From: Bacillus sp. MM2020_4
Lineage (GTDB): Bacteria > Bacillota > Bacilli > Bacillales > Cytobacillaceae
Assembly: GCF_011250555.1 (NCBI RefSeq)
Contig: NZ_JAANMZ010000001.1
Location: 62,001-126,000 of the forward strand
DNA length: 64,000 nt
Reading direction: 5' to 3'
Both the position numbers and the translations under genes were made by a program. The notes under the pieces are model-generated. The model was given only the letters and a program-made list of their open reading frames with translations, ran no database searches and was not told where the DNA came from. Shown here in pieces: positions 9,187-16,936 of this stretch (its first letter is position 1; each line of letters begins with the position of its first letter).

Positions 9187-9525
9187 TGAAAATGGTTATT
9201 ACTTTAAGCAATTCATCTATAGTAATTTCCTTTTTTGATATAACTATATAACTGTCAACAGGATCAAAAAAAAACGAATGTTTTGTGAACAATCACGAGT
9301 ACTTGTCGATTTTAATCTCCTTGTGCCGAAATTAGACTTAAAACACCCCTTCTCGAACTTAAAATTATGAAAATTGATGAAATATGTCGAAAACAGTACA
9401 TTTACAAATATCTATTTTAAAACAATAATTTAAGTGGATTCAACTTCTTCCAAGTTTAATAGGGTGAAAGGTTTCAGTTTCACTTTCATGTTTCATTTGG
9501 TAGAGAAAATAAGGAGGGGAATAAT
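9187..9525. promoter_or_regulatory. Intergenic region ahead of the PHA locus with Spo0A-box sequence
   Basis: About 340 bases, AT-rich, with no convincing gene. It contains a perfect Spo0A box core TGTCGAA at 9385-9391 and a near match TGTCGAT at 9304-9310, plus an imperfect hairpin GTGAAA/TTTCAC close to the ligase gene. The sequence TTGTGAACAATCACGA near 9282 resembles a redox-regulator half-site pair but does not have proper Rex or Fnr spacing. Function as Spo0A targets is inference. Confidence 0.4.
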
Positions 9526-11157
9526 ATGGTTTATCAGAAAAAGCCATGGCTGAAATTTTATGATCCAAGAATTAGCAAGGTAGTATCAATTGAATATGAT
9601 TCATTATTTGACCTATTAAGGCAGGCAGCAAATATTCATCATGATAATCCGGCGCTATCGTTCTTCGGAAAGTCTTGGAGCTATAAGGAAACCAGAATGA
9701 TTTCTGAATGGCTTGCCGCTTCATTATATCGGGTCGGGCTGAAAAAGGGTGAGAGATTGGCTATCATGCTCCCGAACTGCCCGCATTATATTTTTAGCTT
9801 ATTTGCTACATTTCGGTTAGGCGGTATTGCCGTTCAAGTAAATCCCATGTATGTCGAGAGAGAAATTGAATATATCCTCAATGATTCCGATGCGGAATAC
9901 ATGGTTGTTTTTGAAGCATTCTATCCTAGAGTAAAGCAGGTCCAGCCGAATACATCTTTGAAAAAAGTCATTGTCGTTGGGTTTGGAGAAAATAAACTTC
10001 CGCTTGCAGACGGAGATATTTATTTTGAAGACTTTTTAACACATGATAATGTGATGCCTGATATTCCCATTGATATTCATGATGATGTAGCCCTACTTCA
10101 ATATACTGGCGGAACAACCGGGGTATCTAAAGGGGTGATGCTTACACATCATAATTTACTGGCCAATATTATTCAGGTATGCGATTTCACCTATAATGCC
10201 GTCGATGAGAAACCTGAAAACTTCAAAATTGTAAGTGTTCTGCCAATGTTTCATGTATATGGGCTCTCTTGTAATGCACTATCAGCCATAAGAATCGGCT
10301 GTAATCAGCTCATTTTACCTCGATTTGATGTTAATGAAGTGTTAGAGCTAGTTAAACGTGAGAAACCGTTTCAAATGACGGCTGTTCCGACCATGATTTT
10401 TGCTTTGAATAGTCACCCAAATTTAGAAGATAGTAATATCGGTGATATTTATTATTTAAGCAGCGGCGGCGCACCGCTCCCAATTGAACAAGTTAAATCA
10501 TTTGAAAAAAGGGTGGGGGCAAGATTATCGGACGGCTACGGATTATCAGAAACAGCTCCATCAGCTATCTCTACGCCGCCATTCCTGCCGCGGAAATTAG
10601 GAAGCGTTGGTATTCCGCTCCCAGGTACCGAGGCAAGAATTGTAGAAGAAACTTCAGAAGGGATTATAGATGTACCAGTTGGTGAGGCTGGAGAGTTAAT
10701 CCTTCGCGGACCACAAGTGATGAAAGGATATTGGAAGCGTCCCGGGGATACAGAAATGGTGTTAAAAGATGGCTGGCTATTTACCGGGGACATCGCAAAA
10801 ATGGATGAAGACGGCTACTTTTACATTTTGGATCGCAAGAAGGATATTATTATTGCAAGCGGCTACAATGTTTACCCACGTGAAATTGAAGAGGTGCTGT
10901 ACCAGCATGAAGCGGTGGAGGAAGCAATTGTCATTGGTGTTCCAGACACATACAGAGGAGAAACAGTAAAAGCCTTTGTTAAGCTAAAACCAGGTACAGA
11001 TATAACACCGGAAAAACTGATAGATTTTGCAAAGATAAATTTAGCGCCTTACAAGGTGCCGAAAGAAATTGAAATACTAAATGAACTTCCTAAATCATCT
11101 GTCGGCAAGTTATTAAGGAGAATGTTACGACAAGAACAGGAAAAAGCTCAAGTATAA
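9526..11157 (+). CDS. Long-chain fatty acyl-CoA ligase (AMP-forming)
   Basis: ANL-superfamily adenylating enzyme of 543 residues, activating a carboxylic acid with ATP and CoA. Visible are the P-loop YTGGTTGVSKG near residue 194, YGLSETAP, the hinge GWLFTGDIAKMDEDGYF, DRKKDIIIASGYNVYP and the C-terminal catalytic lysine context PKSSVGKLLRR. It resembles LcfB/FadD-type ligases. AAGGAGGGG precedes the ATG. It is the first gene in line with the phasin-like gene, phaR and phaC (gap of 111 bases to the next gene), suggesting it feeds acyl-CoA into PHA synthesis. Chain-length preference cannot be read from sequence alone. Confidence 0.9.
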   Translation: MVYQKKPWLKFYDPRISKVVSIEYDSLFDLLRQAANIHHDNPALSFFGKSWSYKETRMISEWLAASLYRVGLKKGERLAIMLPNCPHYIFSLFATFRLGGIAVQVNPMYVEREIEYILNDSDAEYMVVFEAFYPRVKQVQPNTSLKKVIVVGFGENKLPLADGDIYFEDFLTHDNVMPDIPIDIHDDVALLQYTGGTTGVSKGVMLTHHNLLANIIQVCDFTYNAVDEKPENFKIVSVLPMFHVYGLSCNALSAIRIGCNQLILPRFDVNEVLELVKREKPFQMTAVPTMIFALNSHPNLEDSNIGDIYYLSSGGAPLPIEQVKSFEKRVGARLSDGYGLSETAPSAISTPPFLPRKLGSVGIPLPGTEARIVEETSEGIIDVPVGEAGELILRGPQVMKGYWKRPGDTEMVLKDGWLFTGDIAKMDEDGYFYILDRKKDIIIASGYNVYPREIEEVLYQHEAVEEAIVIGVPDTYRGETVKAFVKLKPGTDITPEKLIDFAKINLAPYKVPKEIEILNELPKSSVGKLLRRMLRQEQEKAQV

Positions 11158-11268
11158 ACACACCCCAGAAAAAGCATTAACGCATGCGATTCTTCTCTAC
11201 AATACTTCATCATAGACACACTTTCACAACAATCACGCACATAATTTCTTTATAAAGGAGCGAGAAAG

Positions 11269-12000
11269 ATGGCTGGAAAAAAAGAAAATGAAAAAGAATC
11301 AAAAAAGGTTAAAGAACTCCATGAGACACAGCCGGAAGCTGAAGTAAAGTCAGTAAATGAATCAATCGGAAGTAAGGAAGAGGACCCAGTGGTTAAGGTC
11401 CAGTCAACGGAAGAGAAAACTATAGAAAAGGACGATAGCGATGAACAGCTTTCCAGCCTTGACATTCTATGGCGCAAGGCATTTGGTGAGCTAGATGAAT
11501 GGGCAAGCCGCGCTGATTTTCGTGATGAAGTTTTCTTGAAGAAGGCAAATCTTTTTGCTGAAAGTGTTCAGCGTAACCAAGGGAATGCTATTGAAATCGC
11601 TGCACAATTTTACCAAGAATTCTCTGCTTGGGAAAAGACAGCTAGAGAGGAATTCCTAATGTCTACAACCAGCCTGCAGCACTTTTTTCCCCTAAAGTCT
11701 TATGAAGATATTAATGGGAAAATTGATCAAATTCAAGAAAAGACATTGGCGATTCTTGCAGCACCGTGTCAAAAGATAGCAGGAAATCTGTCAATGGATA
11801 AGTATCTCGAAGTGATCGACCAATATATTACTCTTCGGAAAAAAGGCAGAGAACAGTATATTAAATCGGTTAAGCAAGCCGGGAACTTAATTTACGAAAA
11901 TCAGAAGGGTTTTGTTAATCTCTTTGCCCGACAAATCAAAACGTTAATGTTCCCATTAAATAAATACTTAGAAAAAACAGAAGAACTAACCAAATCATAA
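11269..12000 (+). CDS. PHA-locus phasin-like / PHA synthase accessory protein, unassigned
   Basis: A 243-residue soluble protein I do not recognise as a named family member. Residues 1 to about 62 are highly charged, lysine- and glutamate-rich and probably disordered; the rest is predicted helical, with heptad-like stretches such as ITLRKKGREQYIKSVKQAG near residues 187-205, as in phasins and PhaE/PhaR subunits. AAGGAGCGAG precedes the ATG and phaR starts 18 bases after its stop, so the two are likely co-transcribed with phaC. It occupies the region where B. megaterium has other pha genes. A granule-surface or synthase-partner role is inferred from context only. Confidence 0.65.
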   Translation: MAGKKENEKESKKVKELHETQPEAEVKSVNESIGSKEEDPVVKVQSTEEKTIEKDDSDEQLSSLDILWRKAFGELDEWASRADFRDEVFLKKANLFAESVQRNQGNAIEIAAQFYQEFSAWEKTAREEFLMSTTSLQHFFPLKSYEDINGKIDQIQEKTLAILAAPCQKIAGNLSMDKYLEVIDQYITLRKKGREQYIKSVKQAGNLIYENQKGFVNLFARQIKTLMFPLNKYLEKTEELTKS

Positions 12001-12018
12001 TTCAAGGGGTGCTGCAAC

Positions 12019-12561
12019 ATGTCTAATGAACAAAATTTTGATCCATTGTTTGGGTTCAAGCAATTAAGTGGAATGTGGGAAAAACAATTAAACGATGTAT
12101 TATACAATCTGACCGACAATAAAGAATTTGTTCGGACTGCAAGTGTAGGATTAAATACCTATTCTCGATACATGAAGCAGCTGAGGAAAAATCAAGAATT
12201 TGTTGCAGCTCTAATGAATATACCCACTAAAAAAGATGTTGCAAATGCCGCCAAACTATCCATTCAGGCGGAGGAAAAAATGGATTTGTTAGAGGAGCAA
12301 CTCTGGAATTTACAAGATAGTGTTAGTTCAATTTCAAAAGAAAACGTAAGAATGTTCGAAGAAGTCATAACTATTGTCATGCAAATGAAGAATGAATTTC
12401 AAAAAGTATCCCAGGAAATGACGGAAATCCACAATGTGAAAGCAGAACTTGCTTCCTTGAAAAATCTTATCGAAAAAAAAGAGAAGGAACAGCAGAAGAA
12501 AGAACCAAAAAAAATACAAGATAAAGAATTAGTGCTCATCGGTACTAACACATCTAAATAA
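12019..12561 (+). CDS. phaR: PHA synthase subunit PhaR (class IV)
   Basis: A 180-residue helical protein. The phrase NIPTKKDVANAAKLSIQAEE near residues 70-90 matches the conserved NVPTRKDIANVA-type segment of Bacillus PhaR as I recall it, and the C-terminal half is a long coiled coil ending in a lysine/glutamate-rich tail. In class IV synthases PhaR is needed alongside PhaC for activity. The phaC gene begins 20 bases downstream. AAGGGGTG precedes the ATG. In B. megaterium phaB sits between phaR and phaC; here it is absent. Confidence 0.8.
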   Translation: MSNEQNFDPLFGFKQLSGMWEKQLNDVLYNLTDNKEFVRTASVGLNTYSRYMKQLRKNQEFVAALMNIPTKKDVANAAKLSIQAEEKMDLLEEQLWNLQDSVSSISKENVRMFEEVITIVMQMKNEFQKVSQEMTEIHNVKAELASLKNLIEKKEKEQQKKEPKKIQDKELVLIGTNTSK

Positions 12562-12581
12562 CATGGAAGAGGGCTATGAAA

Positions 12582-13661
12582 ATGAGCACTAAACTCTTAG
12601 GAACAAACCTATTTCCGCTGTTAAACATAGAGAAAGAAACAAAACGGTGGAATAACCTTTATAAAATAATGACTGAGCCCAAACCGGATATTGTCCCTAC
12701 ACCACGACAGAGTGTTTGGAAGAAAAATAAAACAACCTTATGGTACCATCCTGCGATGGAAAAAAAACATGATGTGCCAATTTTTCTAGTCTATTCTCTT
12801 TTGAACAAGGTATACATTCTGGATGTAGGCGAAGGTAGCAGCGTTGTTGGGGGTCTGACAGAGCGTGGTTATGATGTCTACTTGTTGGATTGGGGTTCAC
12901 CAGGTCTTGAAGATAGTGATATTACACTCGATAAATATATTATTGATTATATGGAGAATGCCCTTAAGCGAGCACTAAGACATTCCGGTGCAAAGGAAAT
13001 ATCTCTTGCGGGATATTGTTTGGGTGGAACAGTAGCAGCCATCCTGGCATCTATTACGAAATTACCAATAAGAAATTTAACTCTTGCTGCTGTTCCAATT
13101 GACTTCAGTATCGGGATTGTTCCTGACAAGTGGCTTGCAGGTCTTCAAAATGGTTCACTAAGTTTTGACCAATTTGCTGATGCCCATGAAACCATTCCAT
13201 CAGAATTTCTCTATTTGATGTTTAGGGTACTATCACCCGTTTACGGAAGCCCTAAAATCAATCTCATCACGCGTGCGCATGACGAGGACTATGTAGAAAA
13301 ATGGCGCCGCATGGACAAATGGACTAAAGACACGGCTTCCTTTACAGGTGCTGCCTTCAAGCAGATGTTTAACGATCTTTATAAGGATAATAAACTCTTA
13401 AAAGGTGAATTGATGATTGCTGGCAGGAAGGTAGATTTAAAGAATATTACATGTCCGCTTTTTGTTTTCTCTTGTTCACGCGATACTCTTGTGTTAGATA
13501 AGCAAAGCCTGCCAATTATGGATTTAGTCTCAAGTGAAGATAAGACGTATGAGGTTTATGAAGGGGGACATGTTTCACTGGCATTAACAGGTGTGTTCGC
13601 TGAAATTTGGGATAAATGGTTATCGTCACGTTCACTTCATAAGCAAAAAGAACTTGTTTAA
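12582..13661 (+). CDS. phaC: Polyhydroxyalkanoate synthase PhaC (class III/IV)
   Basis: Polymerises (R)-3-hydroxyacyl-CoA into storage polyester at the granule surface. About 359 residues, the class III/IV length. The alpha/beta-hydrolase nucleophile elbow reads AGYCLGGT with catalytic cysteine near residue 146; the charge-relay aspartate lies in SCSRDTLV near residue 300 and histidine in YEGGHVSLAL near residue 330. An ATG at 12576 is in frame, but GAGGG at 12569-12573 is only two bases from it and eight from the ATG at 12582, so I chose the latter. Follows phaR; a perfect hairpin follows the gene. Confidence 0.95.
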   Translation: MSTKLLGTNLFPLLNIEKETKRWNNLYKIMTEPKPDIVPTPRQSVWKKNKTTLWYHPAMEKKHDVPIFLVYSLLNKVYILDVGEGSSVVGGLTERGYDVYLLDWGSPGLEDSDITLDKYIIDYMENALKRALRHSGAKEISLAGYCLGGTVAAILASITKLPIRNLTLAAVPIDFSIGIVPDKWLAGLQNGSLSFDQFADAHETIPSEFLYLMFRVLSPVYGSPKINLITRAHDEDYVEKWRRMDKWTKDTASFTGAAFKQMFNDLYKDNKLLKGELMIAGRKVDLKNITCPLFVFSCSRDTLVLDKQSLPIMDLVSSEDKTYEVYEGGHVSLALTGVFAEIWDKWLSSRSLHKQKELV

Positions 13662-13685
13662 CCTTAGAGAAACCAGAATAAATTA

Positions 13686-13725
13686 GTAACGGGAAGATGG
13701 GTGGGGACCTGATTCTTCCCGTTAC
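13686..13725. terminator. Hairpin between convergent phaC and hydrolase genes
   Basis: Perfect 12-bp arms GTAACGGGAAGA and TCTTCCCGTTAC with a 16-base loop, placed where the two genes converge. No long T-run on either strand; it may serve both transcripts. Confidence 0.6.
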
Positions 13726-13732
13726 TCAAAGA

Positions 13733-14515
13733 TTATATTGCTGATTTTTGTTGATTGAGAAACCTTCTTAATAGGCGGTTAAACCGGTCTTTTGCTTCCA
13801 ATTTGGCAAGATGACCGGTATTCCGCATAATAATAAATTCCGAATGTGGTATCAACTTATGCATGGATGCCTGAATCCATACAGGTAAAACAGAGTCATA
13901 CTGCCCCCCAATAATTAATGTAGGGACATTGATTTTTGGCAATAGGGCGCGGTTATTGACTTCAAGACAATTTTTCAAGGATTCAAGAAAAATCTGATGT
14001 TTTGGCCGGAAAAAGTGACGAAATTTTTCTGTAGTTTCCTTACGCCAGGAATACAATGCCATACGTCCAAGGAATTCCTCTTGTATTCCTGCTGTCGTAA
14101 CGGCTTCAAACTTTTCTTTACGATTCTTAAAAAACCAACTTCTTAGTTTCTTCGGAAAAAAGTGGAATGTACTGACTAACATGAGTGAACGACAGAGGTG
14201 TGGAGCTTGACGGTAGATTTCCTGGGCAACGGCTCCGCCCATTGACAGACCTAGGATGTGAGCGTTTTCAATTTTTAACTCCTTCAATAATTCAATTAAG
14301 TCTGCGGCAAAGTTTGGAATCGAAATACCATCCGTTTTTGTACATTCCCCATGACCGCGTAAATCAGGAATAATTAATTCAAATTGGTCGGCTAACTCGA
14401 ATTGATGTTGCCATCCCTCTTTGACTTCACCTAACCCGTGGATGAGCACGAGTGGTTCCCCTTTTCCTAAATGCAAAAAAGGTACACCTAATTTGCTGAC
14501 TCTCGTATTTTCCAT
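13733..14515 (-). CDS. Alpha/beta hydrolase near the PHA genes
   Basis: A 260-residue serine hydrolase. The oxyanion HG motif is VLIHGLGEVKEGW, nucleophile elbow LGLSMGGAV, acid in GGQYDSVLP and histidine in NTGHLAKLE. The frame is open further upstream to 14563, but AAGGTGGTG lies just before the ATG at 14515, which gives MENTRVSKLG. It is convergent with phaC and divergent from phaQ. Position between PHA genes makes an intracellular PHA depolymerase or thioesterase-like role worth testing (Bacillus intracellular depolymerases are small alpha/beta hydrolases), but the sequence equally fits a generic esterase. Confidence 0.8.
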   Translation of the reverse strand: MENTRVSKLGVPFLHLGKGEPLVLIHGLGEVKEGWQHQFELADQFELIIPDLRGHGECTKTDGISIPNFAADLIELLKELKIENAHILGLSMGGAVAQEIYRQAPHLCRSLMLVSTFHFFPKKLRSWFFKNRKEKFEAVTTAGIQEEFLGRMALYSWRKETTEKFRHFFRPKHQIFLESLKNCLEVNNRALLPKINVPTLIIGGQYDSVLPVWIQASMHKLIPHSEFIIMRNTGHLAKLEAKDRFNRLLRRFLNQQKSAI

Positions 14516-14597
14516 TTTACACCACCTTTTCATTTTATTAAGTTTATAACCAAGCCCACCCAATTGTAAACATCTAAATTCTATTTTTACATATATT

Positions 14598-14639
14598 TAT
14601 TTTACACATTGACATAATATGACTCATAGGTGTAAAATA
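14598..14639 (+). promoter_or_regulatory. phaQ promoter with overlapping palindromic operator
   Basis: A perfect inverted repeat, TATTTTACAC at 14598-14607 and GTGTAAAATA at 14630-14639, brackets the -35 TTGACA (14609-14614) and contains the -10 TAAAAT (14633-14638) 18 bases later. A repressor bound here would block RNA polymerase. PhaQ of B. megaterium is a PadR-like repressor of its own operon, so autoregulation is the simplest reading. Confidence 0.65.
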
Positions 14640-14662
14640 CATGTAGGTGAGGTGATAAAGAT

Positions 14663-15100
14663 ATGGTAAACCAAGATAATCAATCAGTCAATCCATCCAA
14701 AAATTTTGTGCTGCCATTTATTTTATTGCTTCTTAGCAAAGTTTCTCTTCATGGATATGAACTTAGCCAAAGGTTGGAGACATTCGGATTTAAGACCCTT
14801 GATCAAGGGAACTTATACCGGATGTTAAGACAGTTGGAGAAGGATGAACTTGTTTCATCAGAATGGGATACAGCAGGAAGCGGGCCAGCAAAAAGAAGAT
14901 ATTCCATTACAAAAGCAGGGGTTACATACTTAAAAGGCTATGCCAATCAACTAGAAACCTATCAATCCATCCTAGACCAATTCTTCAAGATGTATTCCAG
15001 TGTTCTTGAGCTCTATATGCCTTCTTTTCAAAAGAGGGATCCAATAGAGAAAGTAAAAAAAAGTAGGAGGAGGAAGGACGATGGCACAGAAAAAGAGTGA
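14663..15100 (+). CDS. phaQ: PadR-like PHA-responsive transcriptional regulator
   Basis: A 145-residue PadR-family protein: winged helix in residues about 13-90 with LHGYELSQRLETFGFKTLDQGNLYR-type recognition region (only the start is quoted: LHGYELSQRL), followed by KRRYSITKAG and a C-terminal helix. It matches PhaQ, the B. megaterium regulator of the phaQP operon that senses PHA granules. GAGGTGATAAAG precedes the ATG. Its 3' end overlaps phaP by 20 bases, implying translational coupling. The palindrome at its promoter is the likely operator. Confidence 0.85.
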   Translation: MVNQDNQSVNPSKNFVLPFILLLLSKVSLHGYELSQRLETFGFKTLDQGNLYRMLRQLEKDELVSSEWDTAGSGPAKRRYSITKAGVTYLKGYANQLETYQSILDQFFKMYSSVLELYMPSFQKRDPIEKVKKSRRRKDDGTEKE

Positions 15101-15680
15101 AACGGTTCTTACTACGGATGAAAAAGTCATTCCAACAGTAGAGGAATCGATCGTTGTAGGATCATTTGTTACCACATTTTGGGATCAGTACGAGCAATCA
15201 CGTGAACGTGCTGAGCAGCTTCGGGAAAACCGAGAAGATGCCTATGTTAATGCGGTAAGGGAGGTCATCAAGTTCAATAAACAATACCGTAAATCCTTGG
15301 CAACATTATATGAGCAAGCGAAAAGAACAAACAAGGATATGGCAACTGAACTGATGCATCAAATTAATAGAGGTAAAGAAGTTGAGAAAGAAGAAACGAT
15401 CCATGTAAATGACCGAGCAGAATTAAAGAACCAATTGAAAGAGGTTACAGGTCAATTAGAGAAATTGGCGCTTACACCAATTCGATCTATCTTCCATATC
15501 GTCGATCAACTAGAAGACAATTTCGAAAAAAATGCAGAAGCAAACATTGCCAATAACCGTGGTCGTAGAAATGCTTGGCTTGCTGTTCGAAAGGAATATG
15601 TGAAGAAGGCCAGAAATACCCATTTAAATCTAGTAGAACGCGGCAAGAACGGTTTCAAAGAACTAATCAAAACTCCGTAA
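15081..15680 (+). CDS. phaP: Phasin, PHA granule-associated protein
   Basis: A 199-residue soluble helical protein without signal peptide, rich in charged residues with long coiled-coil stretches, for example residues 28-60 around WDQYEQSRERAEQLRENRED and 90-135. It is placed directly after phaQ with a strong ribosome site (AGGAGGAGGAAGGACG) inside the end of phaQ, the same order as the B. megaterium phaQ-phaP pair. Phasins coat PHA granules and control their number and size. Assignment rests on length, composition and context rather than on a catalytic motif. Confidence 0.8.
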   Translation: MAQKKSETVLTTDEKVIPTVEESIVVGSFVTTFWDQYEQSRERAEQLRENREDAYVNAVREVIKFNKQYRKSLATLYEQAKRTNKDMATELMHQINRGKEVEKEETIHVNDRAELKNQLKEVTGQLEKLALTPIRSIFHIVDQLEDNFEKNAEANIANNRGRRNAWLAVRKEYVKKARNTHLNLVERGKNGFKELIKTP

Positions 15681-15743
15681 CCATATTTATTATTAAGGGG
15701 AATTAACAGCATTGATTGACAATAGAATCCTTAACAAAAGCTA

Positions 15744-15785
15744 GAACCACAGTCTTTTTACAATATAAAAAGATTGTGGTTTTTA
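15744..15785 (+). terminator. Terminator after phaP
   Basis: AACCACAGTCTTTTT and AAAAAGATTGTGGTT arms, one mismatch or wobble, followed by TTTT. Confidence 0.8.
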
Positions 15786-15813
15786 CTTTATTGAACTTTT
15801 GATGTACTAATGA

Positions 15814-15851
15814 AAAACAAGCGATGCTTTTATTCAGCATCGCTTGTTTTT
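15814..15851 (-). terminator. Terminator overlapping the end of the secreted-protein gene
   Basis: Arms AAACAAGCGATGC and GCATCGCTTGTTT around a 10-base loop; read on the minus strand the stem uses the last codons of the gene ending at 15830 and is followed by a T-run. Confidence 0.8.
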
Positions 15852-16414
15852 ATGGTTTGAGACTGTTCTTTAAGTATATATTCGATCTTTGACTTTACCG
15901 CACTTAGATTGGTTTCATTCATGGGTTCTAATTCAACATCTCCGCCCTCTACAAAGCTTACATTAAATTTTGGAAGAATGGATTGATCACTTGTCACATG
16001 GTGTGCGAGGAGTTTAACATTTTTTAGACCAAAATTTCCGTTATCTGGTTTGTAAGTAACGATTTCCCCCGGATTTGTAACAGATAAGGACAAGTTATTA
16101 AAAAGAACTGTATCACCAGAACTAATTATGTTCGTGACGATACCATTTGGGGTCTTTATTAACTTCTTAATCTTTAATCCTTTAACATTTGTATCTTCAA
16201 ATTTTAGTTCAAGCATGGGTCGACTTGGTTGATCGGCTGTTTCCCCATTTATTAATTCAGCACCTTTAATGGTACCCTCTAATTGATCTGCTTCAATAAT
16301 AAATCCTATTATTGTAGATTCAACTGCAGAACTATGATTCGTGGGGATTAAAAATCCACTCATTGCAATAATTAATATGAGTCCAATTCTGAAAAGTTTT
16401 CTTCTCTGCTTCAA
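15830..16414 (-). CDS. Secreted beta-rich protein of the DUF6230/DUF6114 locus
   Basis: About 194 residues, unrecognised by name. The N-terminus MKQRRKLFRIGLILIIAMSG is a charged leader plus hydrophobic segment ending near a likely signal-peptidase site in HSSAVES; the mature part is threonine/valine-rich and predicted beta. Several short stretches (VKGLKIKKLIK, EGTIKGAEL, VEGGDVELEP) parallel the DUF6230-like protein encoded at 16937-17536 (ITNLKISKSI, GTGFKLYG), so the two may be distant paralogues. The frame extends upstream to 16489, but a TTG at 16414 preceded by GGTGAT gives the proper signal peptide. Last gene of a three-gene minus-strand group. Confidence 0.65.
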   Translation of the reverse strand: MKQRRKLFRIGLILIIAMSGFLIPTNHSSAVESTIIGFIIEADQLEGTIKGAELINGETADQPSRPMLELKFEDTNVKGLKIKKLIKTPNGIVTNIISSGDTVLFNNLSLSVTNPGEIVTYKPDNGNFGLKNVKLLAHHVTSDQSILPKFNVSFVEGGDVELEPMNETNLSAVKSKIEYILKEQSQTIKTSDAE

Positions 16415-16457
16415 CTCTATCACCGTTTTTCTGTAACATATAAACTGCTTCGCATGA

Positions 16458-16898
16458 TTATTCGGGTAATGTTTCTTTGCTTGATGCAACCTCTATTTCA
16501 GCTATTTGAATTTTATTTGACTCATCTTGGGAATCTGTTACAGCCATTGTTGGTTTCCAGGCAATCATCATGGCCCCACCAACAATTCCTAAAATTGTCC
16601 CAATTAAGAAACCGCCTAATGCCCCCATAATGGATAAAACCGAGGTAAAGATTCCTACAATTCCAAACAGGGTTGAAAGCTTAGGCATGACATATGCTAG
16701 GACACCCATTAGAAGGGTCAGACCTCCTAATAATAGGCCAACAACAATCATACTACCTGGTGCAGCTGCAATTTCGTAAAGCTGTGCAGGTACCATTAAA
16801 ATGATGATTCCTGATAGTATGGACAAGGTCGCCCCCCAAAAGGGGCGCCTTGCTCTCCAATTCTTAAACTTAGTACGTTTTGAATACCTAGAGCTCAT
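16458..16898 (-). CDS. DUF6114-like four-helix membrane protein
   Basis: A 146-residue integral membrane protein with a basic N-terminus (MSSRYSKRTKFKNWRARRPF) and about four hydrophobic helices, rich in glycine. The RARRPFWGATLSILSGI start strongly resembles DUF6114 proteins that in actinomycetes sit beside DUF6230 proteins. AGGTAAGGGTGAT precedes the ATG. It lies between two genes for exported proteins, 39 bases downstream of the DUF6230-like gene, so a role in their placement or retention in the envelope is plausible; no activity is known to me. Confidence 0.7.
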   Translation of the reverse strand: MSSRYSKRTKFKNWRARRPFWGATLSILSGIIILMVPAQLYEIAAAPGSMIVVGLLLGGLTLLMGVLAYVMPKLSTLFGIVGIFTSVLSIMGALGGFLIGTILGIVGGAMMIAWKPTMAVTDSQDESNKIQIAEIEVASSKETLPE

Positions 16899-16936
16899 TC
16901 ATATCACCCTTACCTGTTAATTCCCTGATGCACAAG

